The notes under the pieces are model-generated. The model had not been told where the DNA came from and did not search any database. It saw only the letters and a list, made by a program, of their open reading frames with translations. Both the position numbers and the translations under genes were made by a program. A DNA stretch of 64,000 nt from Gemmata massiliana. Lineage in GTDB: Bacteria; Planctomycetota; Planctomycetia; Gemmatales; Gemmataceae. Positions within the stretch are counted from its first letter, which is position 1. Each line of letters starts with the position of its first letter. Of this stretch, positions 44,098 through 52,432 are shown in pieces. Location: positions 528,791 through 592,790 of the forward strand of contig HG799464.1 of assembly GCA_000531095.1 (NCBI GenBank). Direction: 5' to 3'.

Positions 44098-45444
44098 TCA
44101 ATCTTCCGTGAACCGCTTCCGCCGGAGCATGTGGTGGTAGTGCTGTGCGAAACGGTGAGACTCGTCGCGAACGTACTGGAGCAGTCGTAACGCGGCGGAG
44201 TGCTTGCTGAGCTTGATCGATTCCTCGGCGCCGGGGCGAAAGATCTCTTCTTCCTGTTTGGCTAGGGAGATGAGGCACGGTGGCGTAATGCCGAGCGTCT
44301 GAAACGCATCGATCGCGGCATTGAGTTGCCCCTTCCCGCCGTCAATGAGCAGGATGTCAGGGAACACCTCGTCCTCGTCGCGCAACCGCCGGAAGCGCCG
44401 CGTGACCACTTCGCGCATACTGGCGAAGTCGTCTACGCCCTCCACCGACTTGATCTTGAACCGCCGATAGCCGGGTTTGAACGGCACCCCGTCCAGGAAC
44501 GACACCAGCGACGCGACCGTGTCCTGCCCGCTGAGATGGGCGATGTCCATGCCCTCGATCGTGCGCGGCGTGTTCGCCAACCCGAGTACTTTCTTCAGCC
44601 CGATCAGGCCCTTCTTCGGGTCGATGGGGAACACTTCCGGCTGCACGTCTTTGCTGGCGTCGCCGCGCATGTCGAGCTTCTGAATGGCGGCGATCTCGTC
44701 GCGAATGCGCCGGGCCTTCTCGAAGTTCAGTTCTTCGCTCGCGGCGATCATCTCGCGCTCCATGCGGCGCACGAGCTTCGCGGTTTTGCCCTCGAGGATG
44801 AAAATGAGTTTCTTGATCTGCGCGCGGTAGTCCTCACGCGACACGCGCAGGTTACACGGCCCGGTACAGCGCCGGATGCTGTGCAACAGACAGGGGCGGA
44901 ACCACTTCCACCGATCCTCGCCGGTCTTGATGTCGAGTGTGCACGTGCGGAACTGGAGCAACCGTTGGAGCACGTCCATTGCGATCCGCAGCGGCTTCGT
45001 ACTCGTGAACGGTCCGTAGAGCCTCACGCCCTTGCGCCGCGGTTTGCGCGTGATCTCGACACGCGGAAACTCTTCCCGCGTGCGGATCTGCAAGTACGGA
45101 AACGTCTTATCGTCCTTGAGATCCTTATTGAACTTCGGGCGCAGGTCTTTAATCATCCGCGCTTCGGTGAACACGGCCTGAATCGCGTCCGTGGTCTCGA
45201 TGAAGTCCACGTCCTTCACGAGCGGCATCCAGTCGCGGATGCGGGCATCGTTCAGGGCTTCTTTGCTGAAGTACGACGAGGCCCGGCCGCGCAGGTTTTT
45301 GGCTTTGCCCACGTAAATAACGTTCCCGCCCGCGTCCTTCATGAGGTACACGCCGGACGTGGTGGGGAACTCACGGACCTTCGCGGCCGGGTCGCGTGGG
45401 TCCGGCGTTTGCTCGCTGACGGGCGGAATCGGGTCTTCGATCAT
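44098..45444 (-). CDS. uvrC: Excinuclease ABC subunit C, short form
   Basis: UvrC makes the dual incisions in nucleotide excision repair with UvrA and UvrB. Here it has 448 aa, against about 600 in E. coli. Present are the GIY-YIG domain (SGVYLMKDAGGNVIYVGKAK, N-terminal incision), the Cys cluster (CTLDIKTG, CLLHSIRRCTGPC), the UvrB-interacting helix (LNFEKARRIRDEIAAIQ) and the RNase H-like nuclease domain (GMDIAHLSGQDTVASLVSF, LLIDGGKGQLN, DESHRFAQHYHHMLRRKR). The protein stops there, so the C-terminal helix-hairpin-helix domain is missing. Residues 1-20 are a variable tail; the ATG at 45442-45444 is one of two possible starts. Confidence 0.92.
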   Translation of the reverse strand: MIEDPIPPVSEQTPDPRDPAAKVREFPTTSGVYLMKDAGGNVIYVGKAKNLRGRASSYFSKEALNDARIRDWMPLVKDVDFIETTDAIQAVFTEARMIKDLRPKFNKDLKDDKTFPYLQIRTREEFPRVEITRKPRRKGVRLYGPFTSTKPLRIAMDVLQRLLQFRTCTLDIKTGEDRWKWFRPCLLHSIRRCTGPCNLRVSREDYRAQIKKLIFILEGKTAKLVRRMEREMIAASEELNFEKARRIRDEIAAIQKLDMRGDASKDVQPEVFPIDPKKGLIGLKKVLGLANTPRTIEGMDIAHLSGQDTVASLVSFLDGVPFKPGYRRFKIKSVEGVDDFASMREVVTRRFRRLRDEDEVFPDILLIDGGKGQLNAAIDAFQTLGITPPCLISLAKQEEEIFRPGAEESIKLSKHSAALRLLQYVRDESHRFAQHYHHMLRRKRFTED

Positions 45445-45519
45445 GGGAAGAGTCCACCGGAACAGGGGTACACGCATTGTACCCGATGGCGGCAAATCTT
45501 CCCACGCTATTGGAGGGAG

Positions 45520-45681
45520 TTACGAACGCGGGCGGACGAGCGGAGCGAGATCGGGGTAAAGTTCGTACAAGCACGCCGGACAAATGCCGTGGGTGAGGCG
45601 CTCCCCGGCCACGGGGACGCGGTCGCGCCACTCCTCCGCGGTCATTCGCTCGCGCCGGCAGTGACAGCAAACACACGTCAT
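45520..45681 (-). CDS. Small zinc-ribbon-like protein
   Basis: A 53-aa protein beginning TCVCCHCRRERMTAEEWRD and continuing THGICPACLYELYPDLAP. The C-x-x-C ... HGICPxC pattern is the one found at the end of many regulators and PAS or kinase-linked proteins, giving a small zinc knuckle. The start at 45679-45681 has GAAGAG at good spacing; Met codons at 45699 and 45726 are alternatives without a ribosome site. It lies 75 bp upstream of uvrC on the same strand and may be co-transcribed. Function unknown. Confidence 0.65.
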   Translation of the reverse strand: MTCVCCHCRRERMTAEEWRDRVPVAGERLTHGICPACLYELYPDLAPLVRPRS

Positions 45682-45929
45682 TTTAATCTCTTCAGCCATG
45701 CGATCGCGCACGAATGGTGCCACCATTGCGCAGTTCCCTTCCCAACTGCGATCGCTGGATTCATTACCGGGTAAAGAATTCAGTTATCGCTCGGAATCTT
45801 TGGTCGGATTCACTCATGTGAGCGGGGCGCTCGTGAGGAAAAAGCAAACTGGATGCCCTCGACACAAAAACAAAGGGGACGATTAATCCGATCCGCCACA
45901 CCATCCGCGGAAACTCGAACCGGGAGCGG

Positions 45930-46340
45930 TTACGTGTCGAATTGTCCGGCGCCACTTATCGTCGGATCGTAAGGTTCAAGCCATTGAATGATTTCGATCC
46001 GGTTTCCGTCCGGATCACTCACAAAGAACCGGTCGCAGTGCGGAATCGGTCCGGTTTCCTGAATGTCAATTTTGTGTCCACGGAAGTGCTCGCGGGCTTG
46101 CCCGATGTCCGGCACGCGAAGCGCGAAGTGCCGCGGGCTCCGCGTGTCGGGGTGCGGCTTCTGCAAGAGGTGCAGCGTTTGACCGTCGCCGAGCTGGAAC
46201 CATAGCGCGACGAAATCGAACGTCTTCGGTTTCGGGATCTCCTGTAACCCCAACACGCCCACATAGAACGCCCGCGCCTTCGCCAGGTCCGTGATGAGCA
46301 CGGAACAGTGGTCGAGTTGGGTGACATTCAAGCCCGACAT
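45930..46340 (-). CDS. VOC (glyoxalase-like) superfamily protein
   Basis: A 136-aa cytosolic protein with two vicinal-oxygen-chelate modules. The first starts LDHCSVLITDLAKARAFYVG with a candidate His ligand, and the second includes PRHFALRVPDIGQAREHF (His) and DRFFVSDPDGNRIEIIQW (Glu), which gives the usual H-H-E metal set. It is therefore a likely metal-dependent lyase or dioxygenase of the fosfomycin-resistance/glyoxalase type, though the substrate is not defined. GAGGGG lies before the ATG. It is unrelated in detail to the VOC gene at 14514. Confidence 0.83.
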   Translation of the reverse strand: MSGLNVTQLDHCSVLITDLAKARAFYVGVLGLQEIPKPKTFDFVALWFQLGDGQTLHLLQKPHPDTRSPRHFALRVPDIGQAREHFRGHKIDIQETGPIPHCDRFFVSDPDGNRIEIIQWLEPYDPTISGAGQFDT

Positions 46341-46365
46341 CGCACGCCCCTCGCAGCACCGCGGA

Positions 46366-46671
46366 TTACGAGAACATGGCCCTGAACAACAGCGAAATCA
46401 CGGTCTGAGCCGCGAAATAGATCGCCGCCGCTATGCAGGAGCGTTTGAAACTCATTCCGCAAGTGGCAGAAATCGCAAATCCCGCGCACACGGCTCCGAC
46501 CGCCAGAGCGATGAAAAACAACTCCGGCGGGAGCAACACATTCACGATAGCCGCGGGTATGCCCCCGGCGAGCACACAAATGACCATCGCTCCCCACCCG
46601 GGGAACTCCCCCTGCTCCATGACCGCAATGATGATCCCCAGAATCGCCGCACCGATAATGATCCCGAGCAT
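46366..46671 (-). CDS. Small integral membrane protein
   Basis: A 101-aa protein with three hydrophobic segments (residues 1-18 LGIIIGAAILGIIIAVM, 25-50, 52-70) and a last one near 80-97. No conserved functional motif is seen. The ATG at 46669-46671 is chosen because the extra 15 codons upstream are polar. It lies 25 bp upstream of the VOC gene on the same strand, so they could be one transcript. Function unknown. Confidence 0.6.
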   Translation of the reverse strand: MLGIIIGAAILGIIIAVMEQGEFPGWGAMVICVLAGGIPAAIVNVLLPPELFFIALAVGAVCAGFAISATCGMSFKRSCIAAAIYFAAQTVISLLFRAMFS

Positions 46672-47068
46672 TCGCCCCTCAACAACTCGTGTTTTGTGTA
46701 TCGACCCGGGGAACAATTATTCCCACAAATCTGCAACATTACAATCTCGATCGAAAAACACGATCGCAGTCACTTCGTCATGAGGCCGACGTTGACTTGA
46801 GTTACTAACTGCGACCCGACGGTCGACCTCATCGGGCTCGGCCGAATCGCTCGAATTGAGCGCTACGCCACGGTTGCAGTGACACAACCATCACACTTTG
46901 GCCCAAACAATTTCGGAAACACCACAATGTTCGGTGTGTGGCGGGCGAATAGCCTTCGTGGGCGGTCCCGAATGAAGAATCGGCACTCTTCCCTAAAAAT
47001 GAGGGAGCCGGGCTTTTGCGTGTCGCTTCTCCCCCAAATTGCGGCGCGTTACGAGAGGGTCGAGTCAC
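46672..47068. other. Divergent intergenic region
   Basis: No gene supported. The 397-bp space between the small membrane protein (-) and the YcjX-like gene (+) is moderately AT-rich at 46680-46790. An imperfect hairpin (CTTCCCT / AGGGAG) at about 46987-47007 lies about 60 bp before the YcjX-like start. Confidence 0.5.
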
Positions 47069-48445
47069 ATGAGCGTGTTCCGCGTGAAGACGACTGAGGC
47101 CCGAGTCGGCGTGGTCGGGCTTTACAGTGCCGGCAAAACCGTGCTGCTCACATCGCTCATCAATCACCTCCAGGACCACGACCCGGACCGGTTCCCGCTC
47201 GGCAAGCCCGGCACGCACCTGCGCAAATTCACCGTGAAGGAACCCGATCGCGGGTGGGCGCCGTTCAACTATTCCGGCCACCGCGACGCGCTGGTGAACT
47301 ACGGCCGGTGGCCGTCCAAGACGACCGACCGCGCCCAGTTCGTCTGTCAGTTCGAGCGCTCCGACTGGACCTTCAGCGACTGCCTCCTGAAGCTGTACGA
47401 CCTGCCGGGTGAGCGCATTGCCGATGCCGGGATGCTCGGGCGCGACTTCACCGCGTGGTCCGAGCGGATGTTAAACCTGTTCGTGAACGACACCACGTAT
47501 CGCACCTGTTCGGCACCGTTCCTGGACGCGATCAAGAAACCCGGCGTGACCGAAACCGAGATACTGACGGCCTACCGCGTGTCGCTCGCGAACCTCATTC
47601 TGAACTTCAAGCCGCTCATTTCGCCCTCCACGTTCCTACTCGATCTGAAGGGCCAACCCGCGCGCCCCGCCGCGCCCGAGGAACTCGCGGCCGCCCGACA
47701 CTGTGGTGTCGATGAGCAGAACCAGTTCTGCCCGCTGCCCGCCGAATTACGGCACAGCGGGACCGAGTTGTTCGAGTCATTTTCGTCTCGCTACAACCTG
47801 TACGTCGAGCAAGTAGTGGTGCCCACGATTGCGGCGTACCGTTCGTGTACGTCCCTCATCGTGCTGGTCGATGTGACGATGCTGCTGGCGGGCGGTGTGG
47901 GCATGTACGACGACAACCGGCAAATCGTGCGCGACCTCTTCGACGTGCTCTCACCCGGCGAAAACAAGCTATTCGGCCCGGTCGCACGCGGGCTGAGCAA
48001 AGTGTTCCTGCCGCACCAGTGGCGCCCGGGGTGGATCACGCGGCTCGCGTTCGTGGCGCCGAAACTGGACCTCGTTCACCCACTCGACCGTGACCGAATG
48101 CAGTTGCTCACGCGCCGGATGGTCGAGCGATTCGCCACCGACCGCGACGGGTTGCAGCACCAGTTCTTCAACGTGTCGTCGGTGGTATCCACGAAGGCAC
48201 TACCCACCGAACCCGGCGCGGGGCGCGTGCTCGTCGGCACGCCCCTCCGCGGTGCGGACGGCCGAAAGGTGCCACCCGCTGGCGAACAGCGCTTCACCGC
48301 ATCAGAACTACCGGACGATTGGCCGCTGGAATGGTCCGCGGGCCGCTACGCCTTCCCCGAAGTCTACCCCCGAATGCCGACCCGCAAGGACTACCCGCCC
48401 GATCAGGTGAACCTGGACAAGCTCGCCACGTTCGTGATCGAGTAG
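47069..48445 (+). CDS. YcjX-like GTPase (DUF463)
   Basis: A 458-aa P-loop protein of the YcjX/DUF463 family. The Walker A motif is VVGLYSAGKTVLLTSL, unusual for G proteins and typical of YcjX; KLYDLPGERIADA contains the Walker B/switch II Asp and LVDVTMLLAGG and VAPKLDLVHPLD follow (the K-L-D sequence acting as the base-specificity loop). In E. coli ycjX is paired with ycjF and induced by membrane stress; no ycjF-like gene is present here. GAGAGGG precedes the ATG at 47069; ten more in-frame codons upstream are unlikely. Its stop codon touches a 29-bp inverted repeat. Confidence 0.85.
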   Translation: MSVFRVKTTEARVGVVGLYSAGKTVLLTSLINHLQDHDPDRFPLGKPGTHLRKFTVKEPDRGWAPFNYSGHRDALVNYGRWPSKTTDRAQFVCQFERSDWTFSDCLLKLYDLPGERIADAGMLGRDFTAWSERMLNLFVNDTTYRTCSAPFLDAIKKPGVTETEILTAYRVSLANLILNFKPLISPSTFLLDLKGQPARPAAPEELAAARHCGVDEQNQFCPLPAELRHSGTELFESFSSRYNLYVEQVVVPTIAAYRSCTSLIVLVDVTMLLAGGVGMYDDNRQIVRDLFDVLSPGENKLFGPVARGLSKVFLPHQWRPGWITRLAFVAPKLDLVHPLDRDRMQLLTRRMVERFATDRDGLQHQFFNVSSVVSTKALPTEPGAGRVLVGTPLRGADGRKVPPAGEQRFTASELPDDWPLEWSAGRYAFPEVYPRMPTRKDYPPDQVNLDKLATFVIE

Positions 48446-48522
48446 GTGAACCCCGCCCGCCAGGGCGGTGGGTGTGCGTGCAGTGACGATACCACCCACC
48501 GCCCTGGCGGGCGGGGTTCACC
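48445..48522. repeat. 29-bp perfect inverted repeat at the end of the YcjX-like gene
   Basis: Left arm 48445-48473 and right arm 48494-48522, both starting GGTGAACCCCGCCCGCCAGG on their own strand, with a 20-nt loop. The left arm includes the last base of the stop codon. No U-run follows. It is too long for an ordinary terminator and looks like a REP-like element that may also serve as one. Confidence 0.8.
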
Positions 48523-48530
48523 TTCCGGGA

Positions 48531-48628
48531 CGAGCCGCGGCCGCAAGTGAGCGGGAGGCGCAACGCGCGCTCAGCGACAATCCAACCTACAGGAAGCCGT
48601 TGTCCCGCTCCCTTGCGGTCGCGGCTCG
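48531..48628. repeat. 26-bp near-perfect inverted repeat
   Basis: Arms 48531-48556 (CGAGCCGCGGCCGCAAGTGA then GCGGGA) and 48603-48628 match with two differences and enclose a 46-nt loop. It lies 8 bp after the 29-bp inverted repeat, so the two fill nearly all of the space between two convergent genes. Confidence 0.7.
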
Positions 48629-48648
48629 TTGACCCAAAGACCGAAGTG

Positions 48649-51120
48649 TCACGGGATGTAGACGAATTCGTGCGTGTTGAACAGCACGACACACAAGTCG
48701 GCGAGCGCGCGAGCACGTGCGATGTCTGTGCCGGCGGGCAGTGAAGCGGCATCAATACCGATGTCTTGTTTCGCACGAACGCGGTCGCGAATGGTGGCGA
48801 TTTGGTCCTTCAGGAACTCGGTCGCGAGTTTGTGCTCGGTCGCGTTCGGTACGCGCCCCACGGTCCGACGATACAGTGCGTTCAGTTGTTTCTCGGTGTC
48901 GGTACCCGCTTCGGTTAGCAGTGACACCGCCATTGCTTTGGCCTGCTCATGAACGAATGGGCTGTTCATCAGGATGAGCGCTTGCGGCGCGAACGTGCTC
49001 ACCGGGCGCGCGGCACAGGCGTTGAGCGTATCGGGCTGATCGAACGCTTCGAGAATCGGCTGGCGCACGTTGCGCTTGTTGAAGAGGTACACGGAGCGGC
49101 GCGTGTGCTGCTTCACGTCGGGGGTGACCGGCCAGAGCCCGTCCGGTTCGCCCTCGGTGAAAATCAGGTCGTACACCTCGGGTTCCAGCGGTACCTTCAC
49201 CGACGGCCCACCGACTTGCCGGTTCAGCGCACCCGACGCGGTCAGTACCGAATCGCGGATCGCTTCGGCTTCGAGGCGCCGGCGGCTCATCTTCCAGAGG
49301 AGTTTGTTGTCGGGGTCCGTCTTCGCACCGTGAGCGGTCGTTGTGGACTGGCGGTACGTGGAACTCGTCACGATCAGTCTGTGAATGTGTTTCAGCGACC
49401 AAGCCGTCGGTTTGGCGGAAGAACCTAACCCCCGGCCCCTTCCCTGAGAAGGAAGGGGAGCAGAACCAAATACCGAAGAACCCGCACTATCAATGCCCGA
49501 AGCCCCTCCCTTTTTAGGGGAGGGGTTGGGGAGAGGTTCTTGCCCCGCAGACGGGTTCGTCAATTCACATGCCAGCCAGTCCAGCAGTTCCGGGTGCGTC
49601 GGCTTGTCGCCGCGCGTGCCGAAGTCGTTCGGCGTATTGACGATCCCGCGCCCGAAATGGTGCTGCCACACCCGATTGACCATCACGCGCGACGTGAGCG
49701 GGTGATCGGGCTTCGTGAGCCACTCGGCGAGTTCGCGCCGCGATGTCGGGACCGGAGCGCCCTCGCGCACCAGGATTCGCGGGAACGCGGGCTGCACCTC
49801 CAGTGCCTTCTGGCTCACCTCCCCGCGACTCAGCACGAACGTCTTCTCGTCGCCCTGGTTCTCAATGGCCCAGGCCGCCGCTGTGGGCAGTGGGAGTTGT
49901 GCTTCGAGTGCGTGCAACTGTTCGCGGAGCTTCGCGCGTCTCTCAAGGTCCGTGGGCGGCATCGCGGCGAGGATCTCGTCCCAACTCACGTGAATGAGCG
50001 TGCCGGCCTGCGTCGCCAGTGTCTTCTGCTCCTCGGTCCGCTTGTCAGCGGGGGTGTCAAGCGCCTTGCGGTATTTCGGCTCCAGTTTCTCGCGCTTGTC
50101 CTTGTTCACTTTGGTCCGGACCGGGCCGTCCAGTTCCGCGATCTGCTTTTTGATTGGCGCCGTCTTCGTGTCGATCTCGTCCTTTTTCTTGTCGTGGGCG
50201 TCGCGCTCCGCGGGCGTCGCAAAGTGGACTTCGGTGTACTTGGAGTTGGCGAAGAACGCTTGCAGCCGGTAGTAGTCTCCGGCCGAAATTGGATCGAACT
50301 TGTGATCGTGACAGCGCGTGCAGGCGAACGTGAGCCCCAGAAACGCCGCGCCCACGCCGTTCACCATTTCGGTGAGCGCTTCCTGCCGGAGCACGTCCGC
50401 GTCGAGGTTCCCACTCACGACGTGAGCCGGCCCGCAGCGGTGCAACCCGGTCGCGATGAGTGCGTCGGGAGAGGATGGTTTTGCAACGAGCGCCGAGAGC
50501 TTGGACCAGCCGGAAGCGCGGGCCACTGTTCGCTGCCGTTCGTCTTGCCAAATGAGATCGCCCGCGATCTGCTCTTTCACGAACTGGTCGTAGGATTTGT
50601 CGGCGTTGAAGCTGTTCACCACGAAGTCGCGGTAGCGCCAGGCGTGCGGGCGCTCGGCGTCGAGTTCGTAACCGTTGCTCTCCGCGAAGCGAACGACGTC
50701 GAGCCAGTGCGTCGCCCAGCGCTCGCCGAAGTGCGGCGACGCGAGCAATCGATCCACAACCTTCTCGTAAGCGCCGGGAGAATCGTCCTTCAGAAACGCA
50801 TCGACCTCCGCGGGCGTGGGCGGAAGCCCCGTGAGATCGAGCGTCACTCGGCGCAGCAGCGTGAGCTTGTCGGCCGGTGCGGATGACTTTAGCCCCTCTT
50901 TCTCCAGCCGAGCGAGCACGAACGCATCGATCGGGTTCCGCGACTCGTTTTTGAGCGCCCGCAGCTCGGGAACCGGCGGGCGTTGAGGTGGATTGAAGGA
51001 CCAGTGCGCCCGGTCCTTCGCTTTGAGTTGCGGGTCCGCGTACTTGTGTTGCGCAGTAACGCGGTCGGAAACCGTGAGCAAAAGCAATAAAAGGGCGAAC
51101 GGCACGGCTCGGCGAATCAT
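48649..51120 (-). CDS. Secreted DUF1549/DUF1553 protein with heme-c-like motif
   Basis: An 823-aa exported protein of the large planctomycete PSCyt2/PSD1 family. Residues 1-24 are a signal peptide ([16 protein letters not shown]). The DUF1549 region has [31 protein letters not shown] and [21 protein letters not shown]267-T-R-C270-H271 in [14 protein letters not shown] is a heme-c type motif. DUF1553 follows with [33 protein letters not shown] and the end [12 protein letters not shown]. Residues about 527-567 are encoded by a MITE-like element inserted in frame between LLDWLA and [19 protein letters not shown], which are contiguous in relatives. No N-terminal PSCyt1 domain and no DUF1501 partner are seen. 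Function unknown; a polymer-related role is often assumed. Confidence 0.9.
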   Translation of the reverse strand: MIRRAVPFALLLLLLTVSDRVTAQHKYADPQLKAKDRAHWSFNPPQRPPVPELRALKNESRNPIDAFVLARLEKEGLKSSAPADKLTLLRRVTLDLTGLPPTPAEVDAFLKDDSPGAYEKVVDRLLASPHFGERWATHWLDVVRFAESNGYELDAERPHAWRYRDFVVNSFNADKSYDQFVKEQIAGDLIWQDERQRTVARASGWSKLSALVAKPSSPDALIATGLHRCGPAHVVSGNLDADVLRQEALTEMVNGVGAAFLGLTFACTRCHDHKFDPISAGDYYRLQAFFANSKYTEVHFATPAERDAHDKKKDEIDTKTAPIKKQIAELDGPVRTKVNKDKREKLEPKYRKALDTPADKRTEEQKTLATQAGTLIHVSWDEILAAMPPTDLERRAKLREQLHALEAQLPLPTAAAWAIENQGDEKTFVLSRGEVSQKALEVQPAFPRILVREGAPVPTSRRELAEWLTKPDHPLTSRVMVNRVWQHHFGRGIVNTPNDFGTRGDKPTHPELLDWLACELTNPSAGQEPLPNPSPKKGGASGIDSAGSSVFGSAPLPSQGRGRGLGSSAKPTAWSLKHIHRLIVTSSTYRQSTTTAHGAKTDPDNKLLWKMSRRRLEAEAIRDSVLTASGALNRQVGGPSVKVPLEPEVYDLIFTEGEPDGLWPVTPDVKQHTRRSVYLFNKRNVRQPILEAFDQPDTLNACAARPVSTFAPQALILMNSPFVHEQAKAMAVSLLTEAGTDTEKQLNALYRRTVGRVPNATEHKLATEFLKDQIATIRDRVRAKQDIGIDAASLPAGTDIARARALADLCVVLFNTHEFVYIP
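49420..49540. repeat. MITE-like repeat, copy C, inside the DUF1553 gene (121 bp)
   Basis: It starts AGAACCTAACCCCC and ends GGGGAGAGGTTCT, complementary ends, with CCTTCCCTGAGAAGGAAGGGG near one end and CCTCCCTTTTTAGGGGAGGGG near the other. In reverse complement it is homologous to copy B. It is read through in frame by the DUF1549/DUF1553 gene without a stop. Confidence 0.8.
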
Positions 51121-51167
51121 GAGACCAACTCCGCGTTGCGGGAAGGTCTTCAAGAGTACGCGACCGC

Positions 51168-52202
51168 TCACATCCCAGGCAACACCTTATCCGGTTCGGC
51201 GAAAATTGCGGGCACGCCGCCCGTGTGAATAAACACCACCGACGACCCGCGCGGGTACTTGCCCGCACGCACATCGGTGATGAGTGCCGCGAGTGCCTTC
51301 GCCGTGTAGACGTGGTCGGTCAGAATGGCTTCCGTCGTGGCGAGCAGGTGCATGGCCTCTTGACCCGCCCGGGACGGGAGCCCGTAGCCCGGCGCGATAA
51401 ACGACTCGTCGGCGTCCAAATCTTCGGGCTTCAGTCGGTGCGGAAGTCCCAATCGCTCGGCAGCGGCGTTCGCGTCACTGGCCATCTGTGTCGGGATGTG
51501 CCAGGGCCAGGGCATCGGGCAGATGAGCCGGGCGGGGCCTTTGAACCCCAGTAAAGCTCGGCCCAGCGCGACCCCGGCCCCGGTCGCACCCGCGGACGAC
51601 ACGTAGAACGCCGCCGGATTCACGTTCAGCGCGGTCAGTTGCTCCGCGATCTCGGCCATGCACAGCGCGTAACTGACAGCCGCGAGCGGGACCACGCGGG
51701 GCGGGTTCCAGAAATACGGGTTCCGCCCGGCGCGCCGGAACTCTTCGGCCTTCGACGCGAGGAGCGCGTTCAGTTCCGGCCCGATCTTCGCGTCTGTGAA
51801 CTCGACTTGCGCGCCGACGAGGTAGTCGAGCAGCAGGTTTCCTTGCGGTTCCGTCTTCTGATGAGCCTTCGAGAGATACAGCCGGCACTCCAATCCGAGT
51901 TTCGCGCAGCTCGCCGCAGTCTGGCGGCAGTTGTTCGACTGGACGAGCGCGCCCCACACGAACATGTCCGCGCCACTCGCGACCGCGTCGCCGAGCAGGA
52001 ACTCGTTGTGGCGCGCCTTGTTCCCGCCGAGCACGAGCCCGGTACAGTCATCACGCTTGATGAAGACGCGCACGCCCCCACCGATTTTGGCAGCAAAGCG
52101 CGGCAACTCTTCGAGCGGCGTGGGCAGGTGGGCGAGCCGTTCGCGGGGCAATTGCGCCACCGCCGCGCGCACGTCCGCCGGGGTGAGTATCGGATCGGGC
52201 AT
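51168..52202 (-). CDS. PLP-dependent D-cysteine desulfhydrase/ACC-deaminase-like enzyme
   Basis: A 344-aa fold-type II PLP enzyme. FIKRDDCTGLVLGGNKARHNE carries the PLP-binding lysine (K62); SNNCRQTAASCAKLGLECRL and SSAGATGAGVALGRALLG are the cofactor phosphate loops; FIHTGGVPAIF is the conserved C-terminal GGxP motif. The group contains D-cysteine desulfhydrase and 1-aminocyclopropane-1-carboxylate deaminase; the sequence does not safely separate them. The start at 52200-52202 has GCGGAGAC upstream; 32 in-frame codons before it lack a ribosome site. It is 47 bp upstream of the DUF1549 gene and divergent from the carotenoid operon. Confidence 0.88.
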   Translation of the reverse strand: MPDPILTPADVRAAVAQLPRERLAHLPTPLEELPRFAAKIGGGVRVFIKRDDCTGLVLGGNKARHNEFLLGDAVASGADMFVWGALVQSNNCRQTAASCAKLGLECRLYLSKAHQKTEPQGNLLLDYLVGAQVEFTDAKIGPELNALLASKAEEFRRAGRNPYFWNPPRVVPLAAVSYALCMAEIAEQLTALNVNPAAFYVSSAGATGAGVALGRALLGFKGPARLICPMPWPWHIPTQMASDANAAAERLGLPHRLKPEDLDADESFIAPGYGLPSRAGQEAMHLLATTEAILTDHVYTAKALAALITDVRAGKYPRGSSVVFIHTGGVPAIFAEPDKVLPGM

Positions 52203-52432
52203 GGTCACGTCTCCGCGAGCCAGAAGGTGTGGTGTCATGGTAAGCCCGCGGAACTGCCTTGGCCCAAAATTGGGTTCGTGCGTTGAATCCGCACGCAATG
52301 TGCGGTCGAACGTTTAGCTCAGAGCAAGGCGCCCCGCGTCCCGTTCGGCTATTTGTTTGGCGGACACGCCCGATCCGGTACACTGTCACCGACGCGCCAC
52401 CGGATCGGCCGGCGTACCGCAAGGATTCGCGC

